A DNA stretch of 64,000 bases, from assembly GCF_026768455.1 (NCBI RefSeq), contig NZ_JAPPVQ010000013.1:1-64000 (forward strand), in the 5' to 3' direction. A program made the translations under genes and the position numbers. Each line of letters begins with the position of its first letter. Position 1 is the stretch's first letter. The notes beneath the pieces are model-generated. The model searched no databases and was not told the DNA's origin. It saw only the letters and a list, made by a program, of their open reading frames with translations. Shown in pieces: positions 24,586 to 33,989 of the stretch. This DNA comes from Candidatus Nitrosotenuis cloacae (GTDB lineage Archaea; Thermoproteota; Nitrososphaeria; Nitrososphaerales; Nitrosopumilaceae).

Positions 24586-25926
24586 ATGCCTGAGCAGTTT
24601 TTTCATCTTGTGGAAGACACCGTTCTGAACATAGGCTTTGACGACACCGACTCCCCAAAGGGCATGTGCACCACGTACCTTGCATACAAGATAGTGGACT
24701 CGCTAAAAAAGGAAAAAGTGGAGTTTATCGACTATCCAAAACTGATCAGGTTCAACCCGAATATACCGTGGAAGACGCGCGGAAACGGCGCAGTCTCGCT
24801 GAAAATTCGAACCAGTTCCCCTGAAAAAATAAAAAAGAAGGTAATCCGATTCGTGACAAAGTTTTCGGATCTCAAAAACGGGGCAAATCCTGGCGTGGTA
24901 TTCTTTGAAAGCAAGGCGGTGCCTGATCAGTTTACCAAATTCAGCAGGGATGCGCTCTGGCAGTTGGTGAGCAGAAGCAGGGCAAAAAAATTCCTCGCAG
25001 AAAACAATGTCGACTCGTTTCACATCGGCAACGGACAGGGACTGATAGGGGCAATCGGGGCTATAGGGTACAAGTTTGATGATCACACGTACGAGCTATT
25101 AAGCTACAGGAAAAGATCAAAGTTTGGCACAAAAAGAAACATAGTGGCATCCAGCGTCAAGCAGATGCAGGAAAGCCTCCCAAAAACATTCAACAGTTAT
25201 GACACAAAAAAACAAAAAGTGCTGCTGGCACCGCGCGGACCGGATCCAGTATTCTTTGGAGTCCGGGGCGAGAACGTTGACTCTGTATTGAGTGCGTCAA
25301 AGATGATCAAATCCGATGAAAAACCAGTAGGTCATATGGTATTCAAGTCAAACCAGGGTACAGGAGACCACCTCCTAAACCAGCTTGACGTGCTGTCGCT
25401 CAAGCCGTATTCTTCTGGAGTAATTACTGGAACGGTTCTAGACGAGCCGGAAATGAAACTAGGAGGATATGTGATGTTTTCCATACTAAAGCAAGGAGTC
25501 AAGGTAAACTGTGCAGTCTACAAGCCGACCGGAATCACACAGAATGCGTTGAACCTAATCAAAGGCGATGTGATACGCGTGGGGGGAGGACTCAGAAAGG
25601 CGTCAAAGAACCACACGCGTACTTTGAATGTGGAGTTTTTCCAAGTTCTAAAACTCCAAGAAAGAAAGGTTCCAGCAAACCCGCTGTGCACAAGGTGCAA
25701 CAAGAGGATGAAGTCAAAAGGGAGGTCTCAGGGCTTTGAGTGCGTCAAATGCGGAAGGAAAAAAACAAAAAAAGTAACCATGACCATTCCAAGAAACCTG
25801 CAAAAACGGCTTTACATTCCCCAGTCATCGGCACACCGGCACCTCACAAGGCCACAACAGAGAATAGGTATAACAAACAAGGAATCAAAATTCGACAAAA
25901 AGATTCCATGGTTTAGTGTTTATTGA
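24586..25926 (+). CDS. tiaS: tRNA(Ile2) 2-agmatinylcytidine synthetase
   Basis: Modifies C34 of tRNA-Ile2 (CAU) to agmatidine so that it reads AUA. The 446 residues have the N-terminal catalytic block GFDDTDSPKGMCTTYLAY, the FNPNIPWKTRGNGAVSL segment and IGAIGAIGY. An OB-fold (SGVITGTVLDEPE) and a C-terminal zinc ribbon (CTRCNKRM with CVKCGRKK) follow. Domain order and length are standard for TiaS. It sits 8 bp before the 3' end of the antisense initiator tRNA gene. Confidence 0.95.
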   Translation: MPEQFFHLVEDTVLNIGFDDTDSPKGMCTTYLAYKIVDSLKKEKVEFIDYPKLIRFNPNIPWKTRGNGAVSLKIRTSSPEKIKKKVIRFVTKFSDLKNGANPGVVFFESKAVPDQFTKFSRDALWQLVSRSRAKKFLAENNVDSFHIGNGQGLIGAIGAIGYKFDDHTYELLSYRKRSKFGTKRNIVASSVKQMQESLPKTFNSYDTKKQKVLLAPRGPDPVFFGVRGENVDSVLSASKMIKSDEKPVGHMVFKSNQGTGDHLLNQLDVLSLKPYSSGVITGTVLDEPEMKLGGYVMFSILKQGVKVNCAVYKPTGITQNALNLIKGDVIRVGGGLRKASKNHTRTLNVEFFQVLKLQERKVPANPLCTRCNKRMKSKGRSQGFECVKCGRKKTKKVTMTIPRNLQKRLYIPQSSAHRHLTRPQQRIGITNKESKFDKKIPWFSVY

Positions 25927-25934
25927 AAATCAAG

Positions 25935-26061
25935 TAGCGGGGGGTGGACTTTCAGGAGTTTTATCTCCATTTGAACCACTGATCTGCGGGTTTCTCATCA
26001 TGATGATTATGAGCCCGCCGGGATGACTTAGCCCTGTGAAGACTGACTTCCCCACCCCGCT
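25935..26061 (-). tRNA. Initiator tRNA-Met (CAU) with three introns
   Basis: Read on the minus strand from 26061. The acceptor arm is AGCGGGG with CCCCGCT and discriminator A at 25935; CCA is not encoded. The anticodon stem GCGGG/CCCGC with three G-C pairs and an A1-U72 pair marks an initiator. The anticodon is at 26011-26009. Three insertions must be removed. Intron 1 (26042-26028, 15 nt) splits the D-loop so that G18 and G19 come together. Intron 2 (26007-25992, 16 nt) is at 37/38. Intron 3 (25969-25949, 21 nt) is in the T-loop at 59/60. Each has a 4-bp central helix of a bulge-helix-bulge: AGTC/GGCT (one wobble), CTCA/TGAG and TTCA/TGAA. The spliced tRNA would be 75 nt with an A49-C65 mismatch. 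Confidence 0.88.
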
Positions 26062-26080
26062 GAGTAAAACTGGAGCTATG

Positions 26081-26090
26081 GGGTATATAG
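26081..26090 (-). promoter_or_regulatory. TATA box of the tRNA-Met gene
   Basis: CTATATACCC on the minus strand, 20-29 bp upstream of the tRNA 5' end at 26061, the usual archaeal spacing. Confidence 0.5.
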
Positions 26091-26140
26091 GCACTGTCAT
26101 TTTTCCAAATAATTATTAGCATTTCACGATCCTTCTCGTC

Positions 26141-27229
26141 ATGAACAAAAAGTTCAGAATCGCCGGAATCATAGGCGCACTAATTGTATCTGCAATAATT
26201 CTCACGTCCCCCTCAGAGTCTCCTCCGTTGCCGCTGCCCACTACGGAACAGAAAAACGAGTCAGTCAAAATCATTGCAACCGGATTTCAAAGGCCGTGGG
26301 CAATTGCCTTTGCGGAAGACAAAATCCTTGTAACGGAAAAATCAGGGGACATAAGGATAATCGAATCCGACGTTTTACTGGACGAGCCGCTTGCCACATT
26401 TAGGGTGGCAAAGGTGTTTGGCGGCGGACTGCTTGGGATAACAGCACATCCGAATTTTGAGCAAAACCGCCACTTGTACGTCTATTACACATACTCTGAG
26501 AACGACTCGTTGTGGAACAAGGTAATACGAATTACCGAGTCTGACAACAAGGTATCTGATGTTATTACAATACTTGACAAAATCCCGGCATCCCAGTTCT
26601 ATAACGGCGGTGTGGTAAAGTTTGGTCCAGACGGCAAGCTGTATGTGGCAACGGGACTGTCAACAGAGTTCTCACACGAATCCCAGGATCTCCAGTCGCT
26701 TGGAGGCAAGATCCTACGACTAAATGACGACGGCACCATCCCGGCAGACAACCCATTTGCGGGATCACCCATATTCTCGCTTGGACACAGGGATGTACAG
26801 GGGATGGCCTGGGATGCAAACGGGGCTCTGTACGTAACGGAATTGGGCCCGACAAAAAATGACGAAATCAACATTGTACAAGCAGGACAGAACTACGGCT
26901 GGCCCGAACAGGAATGTGGCGGAAATGAAAAGTTTGTGGACTCGATAACGTGCTATGATCCGAGTATAGAGCCTGGGGGAATTGTGTTTTATAGTGGGGA
27001 CAAGCTAGAATACAAGGACAGCTTGATTATGGCAACTTTGCGCGGATCAAACCTATTCAAAGTTAACCTAAATGATGACACAACACAAAAAAGCATATTG
27101 AGTGGAACCGGGCGCATCAGGGATGTGAGTCAGGGCCCTGACGGATATCTTTACATTATCACATCAAACACCGATGGAAAGGGTTTTCCAGACAAGACCG
27201 ATGACAAGCTTATCAGAATTCTGAAGTGA
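26141..27229 (+). CDS. PQQ-dependent sugar dehydrogenase-like protein (GSDH/Yli family), exported
   Basis: The 362-residue protein starts with a signal or membrane anchor (FRIAGIIGALIVSAIIL), then a six-bladed propeller of the glucose/sorbosone dehydrogenase family. Seen: GFQRPWAIAF, GGGLLGITAHPNFEQNRHLY, GGVVKFGPDGKLYVATG, LGHRDVQGMAWD, TELGPTKNDEINIV and NYGWPEQECGG. Typical enzymes oxidise aldoses using PQQ outside the cell. Whether this organism makes PQQ cannot be seen here, so the substrate and cofactor are inferred. The hmgA start lies one base after its stop. Confidence 0.85.
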   Translation: MNKKFRIAGIIGALIVSAIILTSPSESPPLPLPTTEQKNESVKIIATGFQRPWAIAFAEDKILVTEKSGDIRIIESDVLLDEPLATFRVAKVFGGGLLGITAHPNFEQNRHLYVYYTYSENDSLWNKVIRITESDNKVSDVITILDKIPASQFYNGGVVKFGPDGKLYVATGLSTEFSHESQDLQSLGGKILRLNDDGTIPADNPFAGSPIFSLGHRDVQGMAWDANGALYVTELGPTKNDEINIVQAGQNYGWPEQECGGNEKFVDSITCYDPSIEPGGIVFYSGDKLEYKDSLIMATLRGSNLFKVNLNDDTTQKSILSGTGRIRDVSQGPDGYLYIITSNTDGKGFPDKTDDKLIRILK

Positions 27230-27230
27230 A

Positions 27231-28478
27231 TTGACCGACTCTACTAGCAGATTCTTTGAGAAAAACAGGAAGGAGCGACTGGATGTGGTGGAAAAGATTG
27301 CACACCTCACAAAACAGGAAAGGGAAACACTAGAGTCGCTAGGCGGCATAGGATTTGAGCAGGCAGACAAGATGGTCGAAAACGCAATAGGAACGTTCTC
27401 GTTCCCGCTAGGGATTGCGACAAACTTTCTCATAAACAAAAAGGAATACCTCATTCCTATGGTAATTGAGGAGCCGTCAGTAATAGCTGCCGCATCAAAG
27501 GCGGCAAAGATAGCAAGAGTCCATGGCGGCTTTACCGTGCGAAACGACGAGTCATACAGCATAGGGCAGATTCAGGTGGTGAATGTGGATGTGGAATCTG
27601 CAACAAAAAAGATCCTAGGTTCCACAAAGGAGATTCTATCTCTTGCAAACTCGAAGAGCAACACGCTGTCCAAAATGGGAAAAGGTGCAAAAGAAGTGAC
27701 ATGCAAAAAGCTAGGCACCCCTGTTGGACCGATGCTAATTGTGGAATTACTAATTGATGTGGGTGATGCGATGGGTGCCAATGTTACAAACACGATGTGT
27801 GAAGGAGTGGCACCGCTGGTTGAAAAGATAACCGGAGGAAAGGCAATCCTGAAGATCCTCTCCAATTATTCCACAAGACGTATGGTTTACGGCTCTGCCG
27901 TGTTTGACAAGGACGAGGTGGGCGGAGAGAAGACAGTTGACAACATTATCCTGGCTTATCAGTTTGCCGCAAACGACGAATACCGTGCAGTGACCCACAA
28001 CAAGGGAGTAATGAATGGGATAATTGCTGCAGCGAATGCGACGGGCCAGGACACCCGGGCGATAGAGGCGGCAGCACATGCATATGCGGCAAGGACTGGC
28101 AAATACACATCTCTTACTGAGTGGAGCAAGGACGAGAATGGGAATCTGGTAGGCAAAATTGCACTGCCAATGTCGGTCGGAATAGTGGGGGGAATAATCA
28201 ACGTGCACCCGACAGCCAAGGTCTGCACAAAGATACTTGGAATAGAGTCTGCAAGCGAGCTTGCATGCGTGCTGGCGGCTACCGGGCTTGCGCAAAACTT
28301 TAGCGCAATTAGAGCACTTGCCTCGGAGGGCATACAAAAAGGACACATGAGGCTTCATGCAAGGAATTTGGCAGCGGCTGCAGGCGCAGGGCCTGACCAA
28401 ATCGACCGTATCGTAGAGCAGATGGCAAAGGAAGGCAACATCTCGATTAACCGGGCAAAGGAGCTCTTGGGGCAGTAA
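27231..28478 (+). CDS. hmgA: Hydroxymethylglutaryl-CoA reductase, class II
   Basis: Reduces HMG-CoA to mevalonate, the entry to archaeal lipid isoprenoids. The 415 residues follow the class II (Pseudomonas mevalonii-like) pattern: ENAIGTFSFPLGIATNF, IEEPSVIAAASKAAK, DVGDAMGANVTNTM, HNKGVMNGI, and the catalytic-histidine region EGIQKGHMRLHARN near the C terminus. Class I enzymes, common in other archaea, differ in all these blocks. The start codon is TTG at 27231, immediately after the sugar dehydrogenase stop. A biosynthetic role is inferred because archaea need mevalonate; class II enzymes often prefer NADH. Confidence 0.93.
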   Translation: MTDSTSRFFEKNRKERLDVVEKIAHLTKQERETLESLGGIGFEQADKMVENAIGTFSFPLGIATNFLINKKEYLIPMVIEEPSVIAAASKAAKIARVHGGFTVRNDESYSIGQIQVVNVDVESATKKILGSTKEILSLANSKSNTLSKMGKGAKEVTCKKLGTPVGPMLIVELLIDVGDAMGANVTNTMCEGVAPLVEKITGGKAILKILSNYSTRRMVYGSAVFDKDEVGGEKTVDNIILAYQFAANDEYRAVTHNKGVMNGIIAAANATGQDTRAIEAAAHAYAARTGKYTSLTEWSKDENGNLVGKIALPMSVGIVGGIINVHPTAKVCTKILGIESASELACVLAATGLAQNFSAIRALASEGIQKGHMRLHARNLAAAAGAGPDQIDRIVEQMAKEGNISINRAKELLGQ

Positions 28479-28515
28479 ACACCAAAAATATAGAGGTTGA
28501 TTATTTCACATTAGC

Positions 28516-29493
28516 ATGGCCAAGGTAAAGTTCGCTATCCCAAAGGGAAGCCTCGAAGATGCCACATTTAGCATCCTGGAGAGGTCCTGGACCAAGGTAT
28601 ACAGGAAAAGCCGCACTTACCGCGTAACGCTTGACGATCCCGAAATAACAGTAAAAATGCTCAGACCGCAGGAAATTCCAACCTTTGTTTCCGATGGTCT
28701 GTATGACGTAGGAATCACAGGTAAGGACTGGATAGCAGAGACAAAATCTGACGTAGAACCACTCTTGGACCTAGAATATGGAAAGATAAAACTTGTAATC
28801 GCAATTCCGGACTCTTACAGATACAAATCGCTTGATGAGATGATTGCAGCATATGCAAAACAAAAAAAGATACTGCGCATCTCATCCGAATATCTTACTA
28901 CAGCATCCAAGTTCATCAAGGAACAGAAATCCTACAAAAAATACTTTGGCACAAAGGATCCACAGATTGTGACTCCCTGGCTCCGGGTCGGCGCAAACAA
29001 AAGCGTGCAGATTCACCTCTCGTTTGGCGCAACTGAGGCAAAGCCGCCAGATGCGGTGGATGCAATAATGGATGTCACGGAGACTGGTACCACACTTGAG
29101 CAGAACCAGCTGAAGATACTCGATACAGTGTTGGTATCTACTGCGCATTTGATTGCAAACAAGAACTCGTTGCGAGACAGGGAAAAGCGGGAAAAGATCT
29201 ACGACATACTTACTGTGATGAGGGGCGCAGTGCAGGGAAGAAAATATCTGCACATATATCTTAATGTCGAGGCAAAAAACCTCTCAAAGTTACTGTCCAG
29301 TTTACCGTCCCTAAAAAGACCGACCGTAAGCCCGCTTAGCGAAAAGGGCTGGTACGGAGTGAATACTATAGTCTTAAAATCAGAATTCCACAAAATGATT
29401 CCAAAGCTGAGAAAAATTGCCCAGGGACTGGTGGTGCACGAGCCCAGGCAGATTTTGGAACTTGAGGAGATAAAGCGTGATGAAGAAAATTGA
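28516..29493 (+). CDS. hisG: ATP phosphoribosyltransferase (long form)
   Basis: First step of histidine synthesis. At 325 residues this is the long, HisZ-independent form: two catalytic lobes (FAIPKGSLEDATF, VGITGKDWIAET, IMDVTETGTTLEQNQL) and a C-terminal ACT-like domain (KRPTVSPLSEKGWYGVNTIV) expected to mediate histidine feedback. The sequence LLDLEYGKIKLVIAIP is typical. A TATA-like AAAAATATAG lies about 30 bp upstream of ATG 28516, making this the head of the his operon. It overlaps hisD by 4 nt. Confidence 0.95.
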   Translation: MAKVKFAIPKGSLEDATFSILERSWTKVYRKSRTYRVTLDDPEITVKMLRPQEIPTFVSDGLYDVGITGKDWIAETKSDVEPLLDLEYGKIKLVIAIPDSYRYKSLDEMIAAYAKQKKILRISSEYLTTASKFIKEQKSYKKYFGTKDPQIVTPWLRVGANKSVQIHLSFGATEAKPPDAVDAIMDVTETGTTLEQNQLKILDTVLVSTAHLIANKNSLRDREKREKIYDILTVMRGAVQGRKYLHIYLNVEAKNLSKLLSSLPSLKRPTVSPLSEKGWYGVNTIVLKSEFHKMIPKLRKIAQGLVVHEPRQILELEEIKRDEEN

Positions 29494-30746
29494 AGGTCAT
29501 ACGCGTAAAAAATGCAGATTCGTTTGCTAGACCGAAGGAACCATCCTACAACAAAAAACTAGTCGAATCCATAATTGATCAGGTACGAAAAAGTGGAGAC
29601 ACAGCGCTAAGGAAATTTGAAGCCAAGTTCAACGGTGTGAGTATCAAAACCCTGCAGGTATCAAAAAAGGAGATCCACGACGCATACCAATCCGTGACAA
29701 GGGAGCAGATGACTGCCATCAGTATGGCAAAAGATAATCTTGCAAGAACCGAATTGGCACTAAAAAAACAGCTAAAAGAAATCAGAATTGATTCCAACGG
29801 AATCAAAATAGTAAAATCATTTTCCGCATTGGACTGTGTGGGGTGCTATGTTCCCGGGGGTCTGGCAAGATATCCGAGCTCCGCAGTCATGTCTGTGGTT
29901 CCAGCCAAGGTTGCCGGAGTGCAAAAGATCATAGTTGTCACGCCTCCAAACAAGCAGGGAGGAGTGGATCCGACCGTGCTTGTTGCAGCAGACATGTGTG
30001 GTGCAGACCTTATCTTCAAAGTGGGTGGCGCGCACGCAATTGCAGCGCTTGCATATGGGACAAAATCCATTCCGCCGGTGGACAAGATAGTGGGACCAGG
30101 TGGTCCATTTGTGACTGCCGCAAAATATCTTGTATCTAGTGTGACTTCAATTGACATGCTAGCAGGGCCTACGGAACTGGCAATAATTGCAGACGATTCG
30201 GCAGACCCGGAATTTGTAGCACTGGATTTGATATCTCAATCAGAACACAGTGCTGATACGACATGCTGTTTGATAACAACTTCAAAAAAACTGGCAGACT
30301 CTGTCAATGAAATTATTACAAAATCTACAAGCATACAACGAAAGGAAATCGTCTTATCCAGCCTGAACAAAAATGGGTTTGTGGCGCTATGTGATAAAAT
30401 GTCGGACGCGATAAACGTTGCAAACAAGCTGGCACCAGAACACTTGGAGATAATTACAAGGCAGCCACAAAAGCTGGCAAAGCAGATCAAATCTGCTGGA
30501 TTGATACTGTTGGGTAAGAACACACCTTCCGCTGCAAGTGATTACCTGCTTGGAACCAACCACGTCCTTCCTACGAACCGATTCGGCAAAAGCCGCGGCT
30601 CGCTTTCGGTACTTGACTTTATGAAGATACAAACTACAGTGGAGTCGTCAAGAAACGCGCTGGAAAGGATTGATAAAAAACTGGAAACGCTTACTACCTC
30701 AGAAAGCCTGCCAAATCACTATCTGGCTGTGAGAAAGAGACTATGA
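29490..30746 (+). CDS. hisD: Histidinol dehydrogenase
   Basis: Zinc enzyme performing the last two oxidations to histidine. The 418 residues contain CVGCYVPGGLARYPSSAVM, GAHAIAALAYGT, DKIVGPGGPFVTAAK, MLAGPTELAIIAD, the zinc-binding SQSEHSADT and APEHLEI. The start is TTG at 29490, overlapping the hisG stop as TTGA, and its end overlaps hisC by 4 nt. Confidence 0.95.
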   Translation: MKVIRVKNADSFARPKEPSYNKKLVESIIDQVRKSGDTALRKFEAKFNGVSIKTLQVSKKEIHDAYQSVTREQMTAISMAKDNLARTELALKKQLKEIRIDSNGIKIVKSFSALDCVGCYVPGGLARYPSSAVMSVVPAKVAGVQKIIVVTPPNKQGGVDPTVLVAADMCGADLIFKVGGAHAIAALAYGTKSIPPVDKIVGPGGPFVTAAKYLVSSVTSIDMLAGPTELAIIADDSADPEFVALDLISQSEHSADTTCCLITTSKKLADSVNEIITKSTSIQRKEIVLSSLNKNGFVALCDKMSDAINVANKLAPEHLEIITRQPQKLAKQIKSAGLILLGKNTPSAASDYLLGTNHVLPTNRFGKSRGSLSVLDFMKIQTTVESSRNALERIDKKLETLTTSESLPNHYLAVRKRL

Positions 30747-31807
30747 ACCTGTTTGAGAAAAAACTGGAGGAATTCTCCAAACTACGTGGATACCAAAAGC
30801 CGGAATATCACGCAGGGGTGCTAAAGCTTGATTCAAACGAGAACTTTGTCATAGGCAAGCAATTCCAGCAGGATCTGATTGAAAGTGCAAAACGAAACTC
30901 TGATGTACGCGAATATCCGTTGGGCAAATCAGAAAAACTAGTGGAGACACTATCAAAATATCTGCAAATCCCGGCATCCATGATTGGAATAGGCAACGGC
31001 TCTGACCAGATACTTGATCTGATTCTCTCAAACTTTGCCTCAAGCAAGACTAGGATACTGACATCGGATCCAACGTTTGGGTTCTTTGAGGAACGATGCA
31101 AACTATACAAGATACCGACAATCAAGATCCCTTTCTCAAAGGACATGACACTTGACATGGTTTCATTTGTTTCAAACTACAAAAAGGCGGACATCCTGTA
31201 CCTTGACTCGCCAAACAACCCGACCGGATTCCAATTCAAAAAGGACGAGATTGCGGATCTCATAAAGAAGTTCAGGGGTGCGGTGATAGTTGATGAGGCA
31301 TACGGGGAGTTTTCGGACTATTCCGTGACTAGCATGACCAAAAAGTTCGAAAACCTGATCGTAGTGAGGACATTCTCAAAGTCGTTTGGGCTGGCGGGAC
31401 TGCGGCTGGGGTATGTGATTGCAAACAAGAGATTCATCGACGTGTTCTCGCGCGTATTGCAATATCCGTACCCGTTAAACACAATGGCAATCGAGGCGGG
31501 AATTCTGGCACTGCAAAAATCAAAGCAGGTTGCAGAGACCATCAATCTCGTAAGATCAGAGCGCGCAAGAATAATCAAAAAACTGCGCGAATCGGGCGCA
31601 TTTGACGTCTTTGATTCCAAGGCAAACTTTGTACTGTTTGACGCAAGGGGTGCAGACAAGAGAATCTACACCGCATTGCTTGAGCAAGGAATCTCGATTA
31701 GAAAGCTTGGAAAGATTGGAAAGCACGAAGGATGCCTTCGCGTAACTGTCGGAACAAAGGACATGAATTCAAAGTTTCTGCTTGCAATACGTGACTTTTT
31801 GCAATGA
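30743..31807 (+). CDS. hisC: Histidinol-phosphate aminotransferase
   Basis: PLP-dependent transaminase converting imidazole acetol phosphate to histidinol phosphate. The PLP lysine is in RTFSKSFGLAGLRLGYVIAN, with DSPNNPTGFQF and the C-terminal LRVTVGTKDMN arginine. The 354 residues and operon position make the call firm. The related gene at 4644 belongs to cobalamin synthesis. It overlaps both neighbours by 4 nt. Confidence 0.94.
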   Translation: MNLFEKKLEEFSKLRGYQKPEYHAGVLKLDSNENFVIGKQFQQDLIESAKRNSDVREYPLGKSEKLVETLSKYLQIPASMIGIGNGSDQILDLILSNFASSKTRILTSDPTFGFFEERCKLYKIPTIKIPFSKDMTLDMVSFVSNYKKADILYLDSPNNPTGFQFKKDEIADLIKKFRGAVIVDEAYGEFSDYSVTSMTKKFENLIVVRTFSKSFGLAGLRLGYVIANKRFIDVFSRVLQYPYPLNTMAIEAGILALQKSKQVAETINLVRSERARIIKKLRESGAFDVFDSKANFVLFDARGADKRIYTALLEQGISIRKLGKIGKHEGCLRVTVGTKDMNSKFLLAIRDFLQ

Positions 31808-32778
31808 CATATCAACAAAGACACAACGACGTCTTCATCGACGAGACTGCATCCGAAGTTATTCCAGAAATAGATGGAATAATCTTTGACTGCGACGGCG
31901 TTTTGGTGGATGTCTCCAAGTCGTACGACATGGCAATCATGCAGACTACGCAATATGTGTTGGAAAGATTTGTGGGAATCAAATCTATTCCGATAACCCC
32001 TGAGATAATAGGCGGATTCAAGGAAACAGGCGGATTCAATGACGAGGTGGATGTCACATATGCCTCGATTTTATCACTTGCCGCAGCAAAAAGCCTCGGA
32101 ATGGATCCAAAACAATTCATCTTCCAGGTGATTGACAATGCTGATTATACCGGAATAAAGTCCGTTGAAAAGTTTCTCAATTTACAAAATGTGGATATCT
32201 CAAAATTAAAAAAAACATTGGACTATCCGGGACCTCATGCAACCAATCCTCTCTACATGATATTTGATCAGATCTTTTACGGCCCTGAACTATACGAAAG
32301 GATCTTTGGCAAAAAATCCCAGTTTGCTGAAAAAGGACTCATAGAAAACGACCATGTGATTCTGACAAAAGATCTGATTGATATTTTAAAGAGAAAATTT
32401 GACGGGAAAATCGCAATAGTGACAGGACGCGGAAAAGAATCGATAAATTATTCTCTGAAAAGCTTGCTGAACGAGTTTGACGTAAAAAGCTCCGTATTTT
32501 TAGAAGACGAATCAAAGGAAATGGCAAAGCCAAATCCAAAACCGCTCATGCTCTCAATGGACAGCCTGGGCGCAAGATGCTGCCTGTACGTGGGCGACTC
32601 GATGGAAGACCTGCTCATGTCAAACGGGGCAAATGCTCTGGGAAAGAGAGTGGTTTTTTGCGGAATCTATGGCACAAACAAAAATCCCCAACTAAAAAGG
32701 GAATTTTTTGAAAGCAAAAAGGCACCAATCATCATAAAGTCAATTGACCTGATCCCAAAGGCATTAAATTTGGCGTAG
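31804..32778 (+). CDS. HAD-superfamily phosphatase, candidate histidinol-phosphatase
   Basis: The 324-residue HAD subfamily IA protein has motif [10 protein letters not shown] (D29, D31), motif II IVTGRG, a lysine in KPNPKPL and motif [12 protein letters not shown]. An unusually long helical cap of about 150 residues lies between motifs I and II. It sits inside the his operon between hisC and hisB, overlapping hisC by 4 nt. No other histidinol-phosphatase (HisN, HisJ or the HisB N-terminal domain) is in the cluster. I therefore infer that it removes phosphate from histidinol phosphate. The activity itself has not been shown for this sequence. Confidence 0.8.
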   Translation: MTYQQRHNDVFIDETASEVIPEIDGIIFDCDGVLVDVSKSYDMAIMQTTQYVLERFVGIKSIPITPEIIGGFKETGGFNDEVDVTYASILSLAAAKSLGMDPKQFIFQVIDNADYTGIKSVEKFLNLQNVDISKLKKTLDYPGPHATNPLYMIFDQIFYGPELYERIFGKKSQFAEKGLIENDHVILTKDLIDILKRKFDGKIAIVTGRGKESINYSLKSLLNEFDVKSSVFLEDESKEMAKPNPKPLMLSMDSLGARCCLYVGDSMEDLLMSNGANALGKRVVFCGIYGTNKNPQLKREFFESKKAPIIIKSIDLIPKALNLA

Positions 32779-32795
32779 GGATTTTCATCTTATTC

Positions 32796-33383
32796 ATGAC
32801 TGCCAGAACCTCCAAAATCAAAAGAGAGACAAAGGAGACGTCGATTTCCGTATCTGTCAATATAGACGGGAGCGGCAAGACCTCGATTGGCACAGGAGTC
32901 AACTTTTTTGATCACCTAATAGGCTCCTTTGGAAAACACGCAATGCTTGATCTTACTGTAAAATCAAAATCAAATGACAACATAGTACACCACCTCATAG
33001 AGGACACCGGGATTGCAATTGGTATGGCACTTGATAAGGCGCTCGGGAACAGATCCGGAATAACCAGATTCAGCTACGCATCAGTTCCAATGGACGAGTC
33101 ACTTGCAGAGGCATCAGTTGATCTGGTAAAAAGGCAGTACAACAAAATAAGCCTTGGAATAAAGCGGGCGCAAATCGAGGGAATGTCAAAAGAGGATGTG
33201 GAGCATTTTGTCTTTTCGCTGACTCAGAACATCAACAGCTGTATACACATCAATGTAAAATACGGGGAAAACGACCACCACAAAATCGAGGCTGCCATAA
33301 AGTCACTGGCAGTCGCATTTAGGACAGCGGCAAGCCTGGACAAGAAGCAAAAAGGAATCCCGAGTACAAAAGGTTCAATGTAA
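32796..33383 (+). CDS. hisB: Imidazoleglycerol-phosphate dehydratase
   Basis: Manganese enzyme of histidine synthesis, monofunctional (195 residues). Repeated metal-binding motifs are seen: [25 protein letters not shown], and the second-half [15 protein letters not shown]. It follows the HAD gene by 17 bp and is directly followed by hisH without a gap. Confidence 0.95.
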   Translation: MTARTSKIKRETKETSISVSVNIDGSGKTSIGTGVNFFDHLIGSFGKHAMLDLTVKSKSNDNIVHHLIEDTGIAIGMALDKALGNRSGITRFSYASVPMDESLAEASVDLVKRQYNKISLGIKRAQIEGMSKEDVEHFVFSLTQNINSCIHINVKYGENDHHKIEAAIKSLAVAFRTAASLDKKQKGIPSTKGSM

Positions 33384-33989
33384 ATGAAGGTCGCAATATT
33401 TGACTACGGAGCAGGCAACATATTCAGCCTCAAAGTTGCGCTTGAAAAGCTCAACGCAAACGTGGACGTCATAACAAGCTTTGACAACGTGAACAATTAT
33501 GACGGCTTACTGCTTCCAGGAGTGGGAAACTTTGATCCTGCCATACGGAGCATTCGGGATTACTCCAGCGTACAGTTTCAGGACTATGTAAAAGACAAGA
33601 CTCCTGTTCTTGGGATATGCCTTGGAATGGAGATGTTTTTTGAGAAAAGCGAGGAAGGAAAGGAGCATGGACTGTCCGTCATGGACGGCGAGGTGATACT
33701 TCTCCCAGACAAGTTCAAGATTCCTCACATGGGATGGAACAGCCTCAAGATACTCAAGGCAAATCCCCTCCTTGACGGCGTACCTGATTCGTCGTGGGTT
33801 TACTTTGTCCACTCGTATAGGGTAAAGCCAAAGGATTCCAGCGTGATAATAGCTGATGCGGATTACGGAATCGAGGTTCCGGCGGTGGTCAGCAAGGCAA
33901 ACCTGTTTGGGACGCAATTCCACCCTGAAAAATCGGGCAAAGTGGGATCCTTGATGCTTGGCAACTTTCTGCGAGTGTGCAAAAAATGA
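33384..33989 (+). CDS. hisH: Imidazole glycerol phosphate synthase, glutaminase subunit
   Basis: Class I amidotransferase of 201 residues that feeds ammonia to HisF. The nucleophile elbow is in LGICLGMEMFFE, the oxyanion region LLPGVGNFDPA is present, and the His-Glu pair is in GTQFHPEKSG. It starts immediately after the hisB stop and overlaps hisA. Confidence 0.95.
   Translation: MKVAIFDYGAGNIFSLKVALEKLNANVDVITSFDNVNNYDGLLLPGVGNFDPAIRSIRDYSSVQFQDYVKDKTPVLGICLGMEMFFEKSEEGKEHGLSVMDGEVILLPDKFKIPHMGWNSLKILKANPLLDGVPDSSWVYFVHSYRVKPKDSSVIIADADYGIEVPAVVSKANLFGTQFHPEKSGKVGSLMLGNFLRVCKK

Noticed and set aside
25935-26061. First read as a C/D box or other structured ncRNA on the plus strand
   Set aside because: The minus strand gives a complete initiator tRNA once three BHB introns are removed, which explains every stem seen.
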